From contig JADJCM010000002.1 in assembly GCA_016703225.1 (NCBI GenBank), positions 124,001 to 188,000 on the forward strand: a stretch of DNA of 64,000 nt. Direction: 5' to 3'. The notes beneath the pieces were generated by a model. It ran no database searches. It was not told the origin of the DNA and saw only the letters and a list, made by a program, of their open reading frames with translations. Positions within the stretch are counted from its first letter, which is position 1; each line of letters begins with the position of its first letter. The DNA comes from Lysobacterales bacterium (GTDB lineage: Bacteria; Pseudomonadota; Gammaproteobacteria; Xanthomonadales; Ahniellaceae). The translations under genes were made by a program, and so were the position numbers. Below are positions 27,391 to 34,887 of this stretch, one piece after another.

Positions 27391-27984
27391 TCACGGGTCC
27401 GGCAGGACCTGCTTCGACCATTCCTTGCACAGCTTGCGGAAAGAGCGGGATCCGGATGCAGCCAACTCCAGGTCCATGATCGCAGTGAGCGCTGGCTGGT
27501 CGGTGATCTCGGAGTAGCCCTTGCCGGGGGACATGCGCTGCGCCAGCCAGCCCTTGCAGTTGCGCGGGGTCTCGGCATCGCAGGCGTCTGCCGAGTGCAT
27601 GCGAAAGCCGCGATGCCCGTGGAGTGAACTGGCCGCCGCGATGAACCACGCCTCGTACTCGCGGTTGGCCAGAATCACCGAGTGCCGACATGCGAGATTC
27701 ATCCGACGGATACGTGCGTCTATGGCTGCGGCGCATTGGGCTGGGCAATCGTCGTCCGCGTCGAGCAGAACCAGCACCCACCCATCGGCCTGGCACTTCC
27801 ATGCGGCAAGTTCCAGGTAGCGATGGAACTCGTCGTCGCGGTTCAGAAACCGCTCCTTCCTGACGCGAATCGGCGCCAGCACCTCGACGTGGGCATCGGG
27901 TGTGAGCCACGCGCAGAACCGGCGCAACAGCACCGGCAGCGCCTGCACCTCGCCATCTCCCTCGACGATGGCGGCGACTCTCAT
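27391..27984 (-). CDS. DUF4276 protein with TOPRIM-like motifs (putative nuclease)
   Basis: The 197-residue protein matches DUF4276. It shows the TOPRIM pattern: a Glu in VEGDGE (residues 7-12) and an acidic D-x-D cluster in LLDADDD (73-79). The conserved NREYEAWFIA (107-116) follows. In TOPRIM enzymes these acidic residues bind metal for nucleic-acid cleavage. The ATG overlaps the stop of an AAA ATPase gene by four bases, so both are made together. The arrangement resembles OLD/Gabija and PARIS, where an ABC-type ATPase works with a TOPRIM nuclease, here on separate chains. Nuclease activity and a defence role are inferred. Confidence 0.82.
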   Translation of the reverse strand: MRVAAIVEGDGEVQALPVLLRRFCAWLTPDAHVEVLAPIRVRKERFLNRDDEFHRYLELAAWKCQADGWVLVLLDADDDCPAQCAAAIDARIRRMNLACRHSVILANREYEAWFIAAASSLHGHRGFRMHSADACDAETPRNCKGWLAQRMSPGKGYSEITDQPALTAIMDLELAASGSRSFRKLCKEWSKQVLPDP

Positions 27985-29186
27985 GTGCCGGCCATCTCGA
28001 ACAGGTCGCTCTGCCGGCTCTGCTGCGCGGCCATGTCTCCGGTGTCTGGCGCGAGTTGGTTCAGGCGAAGCAGTTCACCCGCCGAGAACAGGTGGTCGCG
28101 CATGGCCGAGCGTGACGCACCATCCAGCGGCGCGATGCGGGTCTCTCCTTGGTCGGACACGACTGCCAGCAGCGTGTCTGGGTCGATGCCCGGGTCGTCC
28201 AGCAGGTCGGGGCTGTGGCTCGTGACCAACACCTGGGTATGGCTCGATGCCCGAGTAAGCGCCTCGCGCAGTGCGGCGCTTGCAGCGGGATGCAGGGCAG
28301 TTTCTGGTTCCTCGATGCCGACCAGTGAGGGAGCGAAGTCGCGGCTGCCCTGGAACAGGGCGATCAGGATCCCAAGCGTTCGCAGTGTGCCGTCGGACAT
28401 GCTGTGTGCCAGGAAGCGCCATGGATCCCGGGCGCCAGCCATGTCCTGGCGAAACTCGACGGTCTCCATCGGACCGATGGTCCTGCGCTCGAAGCCATGG
28501 ACCGAGGGAACGATGGCTGCGAGCAGTTGTTCGACGATCCGGATGCGTTCAGGGGCGCCGCGCTCCAGATGGCTGATGACGCTGGCGATGTTTTCGCCCG
28601 ATGGTTTGAGCAACCGACCGTCCTGCGGTTTCTGCAGTTCACGCATCAGCTTCGGATTCAAGTTGTAAAAGCCCATCCTGGACAGAGCATCGAAGACGGG
28701 ACGAAACGCGTTCATGCCAGAAAACGCCACGAGGGCGAGTCGATCTGGGGCAATGGCCGGAAACTGCGCCTCGCTGCCTTCGACGAGACGGCCATGATCG
28801 ATGCGGTAACAGGGTCCCTTGCCGCGCATGCCGACGGCGCACTGCTCGGACTGGATTTCGAAATTGCCGCCCTTGGCGGATCCGATCAGAAAAGCGTAGT
28901 GGGCCGGTTCGCCGTCAGGCAGGCAAAGATCGAGTCGGATGCCGAAGTGTGTGGGATGACCGGAGGACTTGCGACGCACTTCGGACAGGCCGCCGTGTTC
29001 GTTGAGCGCCTGGTCCAGGGGCGCGGCGAGTGCGTCTCGGACCAGATGCAACGCGTCGAGGAAGTTGCTCTTGCCGGAGCCGTTGGCGCCGACCAGATAG
29101 GTCAGGGGCCGAAGCGTGACGTCACAGCGTCCGATGCTCTTGTAGTTGCGCAGTACGACGCGAGTGACGAAGGGAGTGCTGGTCAT
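27981..29186 (-). CDS. AAA (ABC/SMC-like) ATPase paired with DUF4276
   Basis: The 401-residue ATPase starts VTRVVLRNYKSIGRCDVTL, the usual opening of RecF/OLD-type ATPases. Walker A GANGSGKS is at 33-40, an ABC-like signature MSDGTLR at 263-269, Walker B SLVGIEEPE at 287-295 and a His switch VTSHSPDLLD at 321-330. The insert between Walker A and signature (about 60-250) would form the lobe seen in AAA_15/AAA_21 proteins. No nuclease domain is fused; the partner DUF4276 gene overlaps its stop. It is cytoplasmic and may sense an invader or sequester the partner. That role is inferred from related two-gene systems. Confidence 0.88.
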   Translation of the reverse strand: MTSTPFVTRVVLRNYKSIGRCDVTLRPLTYLVGANGSGKSNFLDALHLVRDALAAPLDQALNEHGGLSEVRRKSSGHPTHFGIRLDLCLPDGEPAHYAFLIGSAKGGNFEIQSEQCAVGMRGKGPCYRIDHGRLVEGSEAQFPAIAPDRLALVAFSGMNAFRPVFDALSRMGFYNLNPKLMRELQKPQDGRLLKPSGENIASVISHLERGAPERIRIVEQLLAAIVPSVHGFERRTIGPMETVEFRQDMAGARDPWRFLAHSMSDGTLRTLGILIALFQGSRDFAPSLVGIEEPETALHPAASAALREALTRASSHTQVLVTSHSPDLLDDPGIDPDTLLAVVSDQGETRIAPLDGASRSAMRDHLFSAGELLRLNQLAPDTGDMAAQQSRQSDLFEMAGT

Positions 29187-29325
29187 GGGCTAGCCTGAGG
29201 GCCGGCACGGAGTGGCGGCAGCGACCTGAAGGATATCCGACGCGGCGGCGCATCATCATGCACCGCCGCCCCGATTCAAGTTGTGGCGCAGCATGCTTGG
29301 GGTCACCGCAGATGCGGCAGGGGAA

Positions 29326-30165
29326 TCACGGGTCCGGCACGAACCCGGCGAAGGCGCGGGGTTCGTCGTGGTGCCAGCGCGGGCGGCGGATGACGCCGCG
29401 TTCGACCAGGTGCTCGAAGGTGTCGTACTGCACCTGGACGACTTCGTCGGGTCGCGAGGAACGGCGCTCGAACTGGGTGCTGTTGACCTCGGACCACTCG
29501 CGGCGGCCATGCGCGGTGCCGAGTTCGGAGGCGAACTCTTCGCTGCGTCCGCGCTTGGCGTCGGCCATCGGCTGGTCACGTGATGCGCCCAGGCCAGCTT
29601 CGGCGGAGGGTGCCGGTGCCGCGCGTTGCGCCATGGCATCGGCTTCATTGGCGGCGCCCGGCGCCATCGACTTGCGGCGCCATTCGTCGTCGCGATAGAC
29701 CGGCGGCGGTGCGTACATCGGCATGCGCTCGCGGAACACGGCGATGCCGATCACGCCGACGTTCTGCGGTCGCCCGGTGCGCGCTGCATAACTCGCTTCC
29801 GGCGCACTGAACACGAACTGCGCCACCTCGGACATCGACTTGCGCCAGCCGTTGATCTCGGCACGCTCGTAGGGACCGAGCACGTAACCGCCCTGGTACG
29901 GATTGGCAGTTTCTCCGGTGACCGCGTTGACGCCGTCGACCGAGAGCACCGCCATCACGCGTTCGCCGATGCGATTTTGCATCAGCACCGCGTAGCGATG
30001 CCCGGGTTCGCCGGCGACATAGGCCTGGCCGCGGCGGTGGTGCACATCCAGTACTGCGCCGGTATCACGGTCGACCACTTGCAGGTCGACCAGACTGTGG
30101 ACATGCGCCGTGGCCGTGGTGGACAGGACCAGGGAACCGAGCAGTGCAGCAAACAGCGATTTCAT
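29326..30165 (-). CDS. Exported protein of unknown function
   Basis: The product from ATG 30165 (GGAGG 5 bases upstream) is 279 residues with a signal peptide MKSLFAALLGSLVLSTTATA. An upstream ATG at 30192 is in frame but lacks an SD. The N-terminal 130 residues form a probable beta domain with the conserved stretches YAVLMQNRIGERVMAVLSVDGVN and GYVLGPYERAEINGWRKS. The C-terminal half is low in order and charged. Similar proteins occur in other xanthomonads as conserved hypotheticals (recollection). Function is not known. The 139-base gap after its neighbour (29187-29325) holds only a GC-rich hairpin (29242-29269). Confidence 0.75.
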   Translation of the reverse strand: MKSLFAALLGSLVLSTTATAHVHSLVDLQVVDRDTGAVLDVHHRRGQAYVAGEPGHRYAVLMQNRIGERVMAVLSVDGVNAVTGETANPYQGGYVLGPYERAEINGWRKSMSEVAQFVFSAPEASYAARTGRPQNVGVIGIAVFRERMPMYAPPPVYRDDEWRRKSMAPGAANEADAMAQRAAPAPSAEAGLGASRDQPMADAKRGRSEEFASELGTAHGRREWSEVNSTQFERRSSRPDEVVQVQYDTFEHLVERGVIRRPRWHHDEPRAFAGFVPDP

Positions 30166-30227
30166 GACAGCCTCCGTCGTGGTGTGAGCCATGCAACGGG
30201 TGGGTGTCGAAAACGGGGTTCGGAGTT

Positions 30228-31961
30228 CTACTCGAAGCTGTTCGCGAACAGCGGCGATTCAGCCGAAGTCGCGGCGACCGCCCAGGAGAAGCCGTCGCTG
30301 GTGCGGTGCTCCCAGCCCCACTTGCGCCACGGGCTGACACGGAACGCCGCCAGCCCGGACGCCGGTCCGGCCGGGCGGATCCAGTAGTTCACGCCCAGGT
30401 CGTAGGTGTCGTAGAGCGACTCGATCGTGCCTGCAAGCAGCGCATCACGCGGGCCGAGCAGGGCGCCGAAGTAGTCTGCCCAGGCCAGTGCGGCGCTGAC
30501 TTCGAGCGCGTGTTCCTCGTCGTGCAGCGGGTCCTCCACGGCGAAGTCGGTGCCGTCGTGCTCGATCACGTAGCGCGGTGCCAGCGTGTTGCCGAAGTTG
30601 CCGTCTTCGGTGCGCAGCGCAGTGCGCAGGAAGGTTCCGGAGCGGCGGATCATGTGGCCGGTGTTGGCGTCTTCGGCGGTGCTGTAGGCGCGACGCAGGG
30701 CGTCGGTCAGTAGTGCGGTCATCCAGGTCGAGGCGCCGTAGGCTGCGCCGTCCCAATCACCATGCTGGTCCCCGGTGTGATACCAGCCGCCGTCCACGCG
30801 CACCGCGGGAATGCCCGCGGGCACGCCGTTCTGGTGGTCGGCGAGCGCAGCGACGATGGCTGTCACGCTGTCGCGGCGCGCAGTGTTGCCGGTGATCTCG
30901 TAGTCGATCGCGTGCGCCATCAGCTTGAACGCGGCCGAGCGTTCGGTCCAGAAGTTCAAGGCGCTGCTCCATGCGTGGGCGCTGGCATTGTGGGCGTTTG
31001 CGGTGCTGGTGATCGTCGGGAGAAAGGTCTCGTCGCCGGTGGCCCAGAAGGCGTAGGCGAGCGACTCGTTGAAGGCGTACTTGTTGTCGTCGGGCTTGAG
31101 CGTGAACAGGCCGCTGGCGTTGACGCGGGCGCGATAGAAGTCCGCGTGGCGCACGGCTTCGCGCAGCGGCTTCAGGAAGCCGCTGCGGAAGTGCAGGGTG
31201 AACATGGTCGCGGAGCGGTCGTACAGCCATGGTTCGTAATCGGTCTTGTACGGACACAGCGAGGTGACCAGCGGGTCGTCCTGGTTGATCACGGTGTAGA
31301 AGTTGTTCTTCAGCGCGCGGTCGGCCTCGGTGTAGCCGGGCCAGGTTTCGATCGCGTCCATCGCGGCGGGGTCGTCGCGGGTCGCGGGCATGTCGGCTGG
31401 AACTGGCACGCTGCGACTGGGGCGGAGCAAGCCCCGGCTCAGCCAGGTGGCGGGCAGCGTGGCGTAGATATTGGGTTCGAAGACGTTGTCGCCGCTGATG
31501 AAGCTGCCGCTGGTGACCTGATGCCAAGTCGTCGCCCGCAGGGCACGACTGGGACGGTGCAATGTGCGCGGCGTGGCGCCCCACTCGACCACGATGCGCT
31601 TGGCCAGTGCCGGGTTGGCGAACGCGACTTCGACCTGCACCAGCGCCGCCCGCACCGATAGGCCATCGATGCCGGCGTTGCTGCGGTGCCGCCACGGCGT
31701 CAGCTGCACCACGTAGGCCGGAATCTCGACGCCGCCATCGAGCACGCGCAGCGTCGCTAGCCCGGCCGCAGTGATCGAGCCGCGCGGAAACGGAACGCCG
31801 AAACTGGCGACCGTCGGCGTATTGGCGACGACGACTTCGGTCGCGTGCAGGTCCACCTCGATTGAGCCGACCGGTACTGCCGGCGCCATGAACGGATCGA
31901 CCGCGACCGCAGAGCCGGTCAGTACCAACAACCACCCACCCAGCCATTTCCAGACGTGCAT
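30228..31961 (-). CDS. Secreted protein of unknown function with F-x-x-x-F-E tail
   Basis: The 577-residue product has a signal peptide (MHVWKWLGGWLLVLTGSAVA). Residues 25-140 look like a beta domain with FGVPFPRGSI. The rest is rich in Trp/Tyr and helical, with NESLAYAFWATGDETFLPTI, HGDWDGAAYGASTW and YDTYDLGVNYW, and could be an alpha/alpha toroid, as in polysaccharide-active enzymes. No catalytic family was recognised. It ends SPLFANSFE, a variant of the tail shared with three other exported proteins in the window. Its neighbour downstream is another exported protein. Confidence 0.72.
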   Translation of the reverse strand: MHVWKWLGGWLLVLTGSAVAVDPFMAPAVPVGSIEVDLHATEVVVANTPTVASFGVPFPRGSITAAGLATLRVLDGGVEIPAYVVQLTPWRHRSNAGIDGLSVRAALVQVEVAFANPALAKRIVVEWGATPRTLHRPSRALRATTWHQVTSGSFISGDNVFEPNIYATLPATWLSRGLLRPSRSVPVPADMPATRDDPAAMDAIETWPGYTEADRALKNNFYTVINQDDPLVTSLCPYKTDYEPWLYDRSATMFTLHFRSGFLKPLREAVRHADFYRARVNASGLFTLKPDDNKYAFNESLAYAFWATGDETFLPTITSTANAHNASAHAWSSALNFWTERSAAFKLMAHAIDYEITGNTARRDSVTAIVAALADHQNGVPAGIPAVRVDGGWYHTGDQHGDWDGAAYGASTWMTALLTDALRRAYSTAEDANTGHMIRRSGTFLRTALRTEDGNFGNTLAPRYVIEHDGTDFAVEDPLHDEEHALEVSAALAWADYFGALLGPRDALLAGTIESLYDTYDLGVNYWIRPAGPASGLAAFRVSPWRKWGWEHRTSDGFSWAVAATSAESPLFANSFE

Positions 31962-32055
31962 TGCGCCTTTCCCCCGAATTCTTGGTCACGGACTGTAACG
32001 GCTAGCGTTCATTCGACCCTGTGACCGACAGCGCGTTGCTTGCCACTCATGGTTC

Positions 32056-32076
32056 ATGCGCATACGCTGTGCGCAT
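32056..32076. promoter_or_regulatory. Putative ccdAB operator (inverted repeat)
   Basis: A perfect 7-bp inverted repeat (ATGCGCA, 7-base spacer, TGCGCAT) ends 24 bases before the ccdA start. CcdA-type antitoxins bind such palindromes to autoregulate. The position fits; binding is inferred. Confidence 0.5.
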
Positions 32077-32100
32077 CCCTCCCGCCGAGCAGAAAACGCC

Positions 32101-32331
32101 ATGAGCGCCGTGATCAAGAAGGCGACCAATCTCAGCATTCGTGCCGACCTGCTCGCGGAGGCCAAGGCGCTGCGCGTCAACCTGTCGGCGGAGTTCGAGA
32201 AGAGCCTGGTCGAAGTGGTGCGGCGCAAGCGCGAGGAGCAATGGCTGCTGGAGAACCGCGAGGCGATTGCGGCCTGCAACCGCTTCGTCGCCGAGCACGG
32301 CGTCTTTGGCGAAGAGTTCCGGCAGTGGTAG
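32101..32331 (+). CDS. ccdA: Type II antitoxin CcdA
   Basis: The 76-residue protein has an N-terminal ribbon-helix-helix (KKATNLSIRADLLAEAKALRVNLS) followed by a basic/acidic helix and ends VFGEEFRQW, matching CcdA, which binds and neutralises CcdB and represses the operon. The ATG at 32101 is preferred over the in-frame one at 32056, which lies inside the putative operator. The TAG stop overlaps the ccdB GTG region (GTGGTAG), so the toxin is translationally coupled. Confidence 0.9.
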   Translation: MSAVIKKATNLSIRADLLAEAKALRVNLSAEFEKSLVEVVRRKREEQWLLENREAIAACNRFVAEHGVFGEEFRQW

Positions 32332-32648
32332 TTCGTCGTTTCGAAGTCTTCGAGAACCCGAGTCGGCGCGAATCCAGGGCATTTCCCTACGTGCTCGTCG
32401 TGCAGTCCGAGTTGCTCGACGAGATGGCCACCCGCGTCGTCTTGCCGCTGACACCGGTGCGGTTGCTCCACGGCAAGCCGGTTGCGCGTCTGCATCCGCG
32501 CGTGGAGATCGACGGCGAGAGCTTCGTCGTTTTCACCCACCTGCTCGGCACCCTGCCAACACAGCACCTCAAGAAGCGCATCGCCAACCTGGGCGACCAG
32601 CAGCACGCCTTCGTGGCCGCGCTCGATCATCTCTTCAGCGGAATCTGA
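32325..32648 (+). CDS. ccdB: Type II toxin CcdB (gyrase poison)
   Basis: CcdB poisons DNA gyrase. The frame starts at GTG 32325 inside the ccdA 3' end and gives 107 residues, close to the 101 of F-plasmid CcdB. It reads FEVFENPSRRESRAFPYVLVVQSELLD, VVLPLTP and a C-terminus ALDHLFSGI. F-plasmid CcdB ends FWGI, and its Trp, Gly and Ile are important for toxicity; here Trp is Ser while Gly-Ile remain. Chromosomal relatives vary at this position, so toxicity cannot be predicted. The frame is open upstream, but the overlap defines the start. Confidence 0.88.
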   Translation: MVVRRFEVFENPSRRESRAFPYVLVVQSELLDEMATRVVLPLTPVRLLHGKPVARLHPRVEIDGESFVVFTHLLGTLPTQHLKKRIANLGDQQHAFVAALDHLFSGI

Positions 32649-32651
32649 TCC

Positions 32652-34004
32652 ATGTCCAGACGTCGTGTCCTCACCGGCATCAAGCCCACCGGTTCCCCGC
32701 ATCTCGGCAACTACGTCGGTGCGATCAAGCCGGCGATCGCGGCCAGCCGCGATGCGCAGGTCGATTCGTATTTCTTCCTCGCCGACTACCACGCGCTGAT
32801 CTCCACCCAGGACCCGTTGCGCGTGCAGCGCTCGACGCTGGAGATCGCCGCGACCTGGCTCGCGCTCGGGCTCGATCCCGAGCGGGTGACGTTCTATCGC
32901 CAGTCCGACATCCCCGAGATCCCGGAGCTGACCTGGCTGCTGACCTGCGTCACCGGCAAGGGCCTGCTCAATCGTGCACATGCCTACAAGGCGGCGGTCG
33001 ATGCCAATGCGGACGAAGGCGTGGACGCCGACGCCGGCATCAGCGCCGGGCTGTACATGTATCCGGTGCTGATGGCCGCCGACATCCTGATGTTCAACGC
33101 GCACGCGGTGCCGGTCGGTCGCGACCAGGTGCAGCACATCGAGATCGCGCGCGATCTCGGTCAGCGATTCAACCACGTCTACGGCGGCGAGTACTTCACC
33201 CTGCCGGAAGCGCAGGTCGATGCGGACACGGCGACGCTCGCGGGACTCGACGGGCGCAAGATGTCGAAGAGCTACGACAACACCATTCCGCTCTGGGACG
33301 AACCCGCCACGATGCGCAGACTGGTGATGAGCATCGTCACCAATTCGCAGGCGCCGGGCGAAGCGAAGAACCCGGATGAGTCGCATCTGTTCTCGATCTA
33401 CCAGGCATTCGCGTCGCCTGCGGAAACCGCGGCGATGCGCGCGGCATTTGCGGACGGCATCGGCTGGGGCGACGCGAAGCAGCAGCTGTTCGAGCGCATC
33501 GACCAGGACATCGCGCCGGCACGCGAGCGCTATCGCCACTTCATGGCCCATCCGCAGGAAGTGGAATCCCTGCTGCTGCGCGGCGCCGAGCGCGCGCGCG
33601 CGCAGTCGCAGCCGTTCATCGCCCGCCTGCGCGAGGCGGTCGGTCTGCGCTCGCTGGCGCAGTCGGGTGTGGTCTCGACGCCATCGCAAGAGCCCGCACA
33701 GGGATTGCAGCCAGAGTTGAAGCAGTATCGCGACGGTGATGACCAGTTCTACTTCAAGCTCGCCGAGAAGTCGGCAGGCGTGCTCGCGCAGAGCATCGGA
33801 TTTGCCAATGGCCGCGACGCCGGTGCGGCGATCGCGCGCATCAAGCGTGGCGAGGCAGCGATCGCGAATGGCGAACTGGTGCTGGATGCGGCCGCCGTCG
33901 CCTATGTGCCGGATGAGGTCGATCCCGCTGAGGCCGTGGCGGCGCTCGCGGCGCTGGTCGCGCAGGAGGCTGCAGCGCGGTCGAAGAAATCGGCGGCGTC
34001 GTGA
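32652..34004 (+). CDS. trpS: Tryptophan--tRNA ligase
   Basis: TrpRS charges tRNA-Trp. The 450-residue protein has the class I signature GSPHLGNYVG (HIGH equivalent, about 15-24) and GRKMSKSYDN (KMSKS, about 199-208). The enzyme core ends near residue 340. A C-terminal extension of about 100 residues (KQYRDGDDQFYFKLAEKS onward) makes it longer than E. coli TrpS (334). Such extended forms are known in xanthomonads. The stop overlaps the next gene (GTGA). Confidence 0.96.
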   Translation: MSRRRVLTGIKPTGSPHLGNYVGAIKPAIAASRDAQVDSYFFLADYHALISTQDPLRVQRSTLEIAATWLALGLDPERVTFYRQSDIPEIPELTWLLTCVTGKGLLNRAHAYKAAVDANADEGVDADAGISAGLYMYPVLMAADILMFNAHAVPVGRDQVQHIEIARDLGQRFNHVYGGEYFTLPEAQVDADTATLAGLDGRKMSKSYDNTIPLWDEPATMRRLVMSIVTNSQAPGEAKNPDESHLFSIYQAFASPAETAAMRAAFADGIGWGDAKQQLFERIDQDIAPARERYRHFMAHPQEVESLLLRGAERARAQSQPFIARLREAVGLRSLAQSGVVSTPSQEPAQGLQPELKQYRDGDDQFYFKLAEKSAGVLAQSIGFANGRDAGAAIARIKRGEAAIANGELVLDAAAVAYVPDEVDPAEAVAALAALVAQEAAARSKKSAAS

Positions 34005-34288
34005 ACCTGCTGGCGCTGATCCTGTTCCTGCCCTGGTTCGCGATCCTCGGCGGCGTGTTCTGGTGGTTGCCGCGCGAACGCCCACGCAGGTCCTGGCGCA
34101 GCCGCTTCGACGCGCTCGCGCTGGTGCTGGCATTGGCCGCTTCGATCCTCGGCATGCGTGCGGGTCTGTCCACCGATGCCAGTGGCCACCACGTGATCTG
34201 GAAACAGGTGCTGGCCTGCCTCTATGCCTACGGTGCCTTCGTTGCGGTGCTGGTTGTGGCCGCCGTGGCGCGAACGCGGCGGCGCTAG
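34001..34288 (+). CDS. Small membrane protein
   Basis: The 95-residue product has three hydrophobic segments (about 3-23, 38-55 and 66-90) joined by a basic loop PRERPRRSWRSRF. It starts at a GTG overlapping the trpS stop and ends 23 bases before the sigma factor gene. No family was recognised; the coupling and membrane pattern suggest it is real. Confidence 0.7.
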   Translation: MNLLALILFLPWFAILGGVFWWLPRERPRRSWRSRFDALALVLALAASILGMRAGLSTDASGHHVIWKQVLACLYAYGAFVAVLVVAAVARTRRR

Positions 34289-34311
34289 ACTGTCGCGATC
34301 CGGAGACCGCG

Positions 34312-34884
34312 ATGACCGAACGTCCGCAGCTCACCCATCTGCTCGATGCCCTGCGCGGCGGTGACCGTGGCGCGCAGAGCCAGCTGTTCGCACTGGTCTA
34401 CGACGAGCTGAAGCGCATCGCGCGCGGGCATCTGCGACGCGGCCGCCAGGGACTGACGGTGAACCCGAGCACGCTGGTGCACGAAGCCTTCCTGAAGTTC
34501 CACAACGCCGGTTCCGGCAACCTGCAGAACTCGGCGCACTTCTACAACGTGATGGCACAGGCGATGCGCCAGGTGCTGCTGGATCTGGCGCGCCATCATG
34601 CCGCCGAGCGTCATGGCGGCGCGCTGGTGCGCACCGAACTTGGCGACGAGATCCCCGACGAGCTGTCGCTCGACACCCTGCTCGAAGTGGATGACGCCCT
34701 GACCAAACTCGCGGCCTGCGACGCCGATCTCGCGCAACTGGTGGAGTGGCACTTCTTCGGCGGCCTGCAGTTCACCGAGATCGCCGCGCTGCGCGGCCAG
34801 AACGAGCGCACCGTACGCCGCCACTGGGACATGGCGCGTGCGTTCCTGCTCAAGGCGATGCACGGCGCCGACGCGGGCGCCTGA
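34312..34884 (+). CDS. ECF-type sigma factor (kinase-linked, TIGR02999-like)
   Basis: The 190-residue protein reads LLDALRGGDRGAQSQLFALVYDELKRIARGHLR, the sigma-2 region. The conserved NPSTLVHEAFLKF follows, and a sigma-4 helix-turn-helix with FTEIAALRGQNERTVRRHWDMARAFL. This subgroup (TIGR02999, from memory) lacks an adjacent anti-sigma gene and is commonly next to a Ser/Thr kinase, as here (34888). It probably directs RNA polymerase to a small regulon under kinase control. The ATG has cggaga upstream. Confidence 0.9.
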   Translation: MTERPQLTHLLDALRGGDRGAQSQLFALVYDELKRIARGHLRRGRQGLTVNPSTLVHEAFLKFHNAGSGNLQNSAHFYNVMAQAMRQVLLDLARHHAAERHGGALVRTELGDEIPDELSLDTLLEVDDALTKLAACDADLAQLVEWHFFGGLQFTEIAALRGQNERTVRRHWDMARAFLLKAMHGADAGA

Positions 34885-34887
34885 GCC

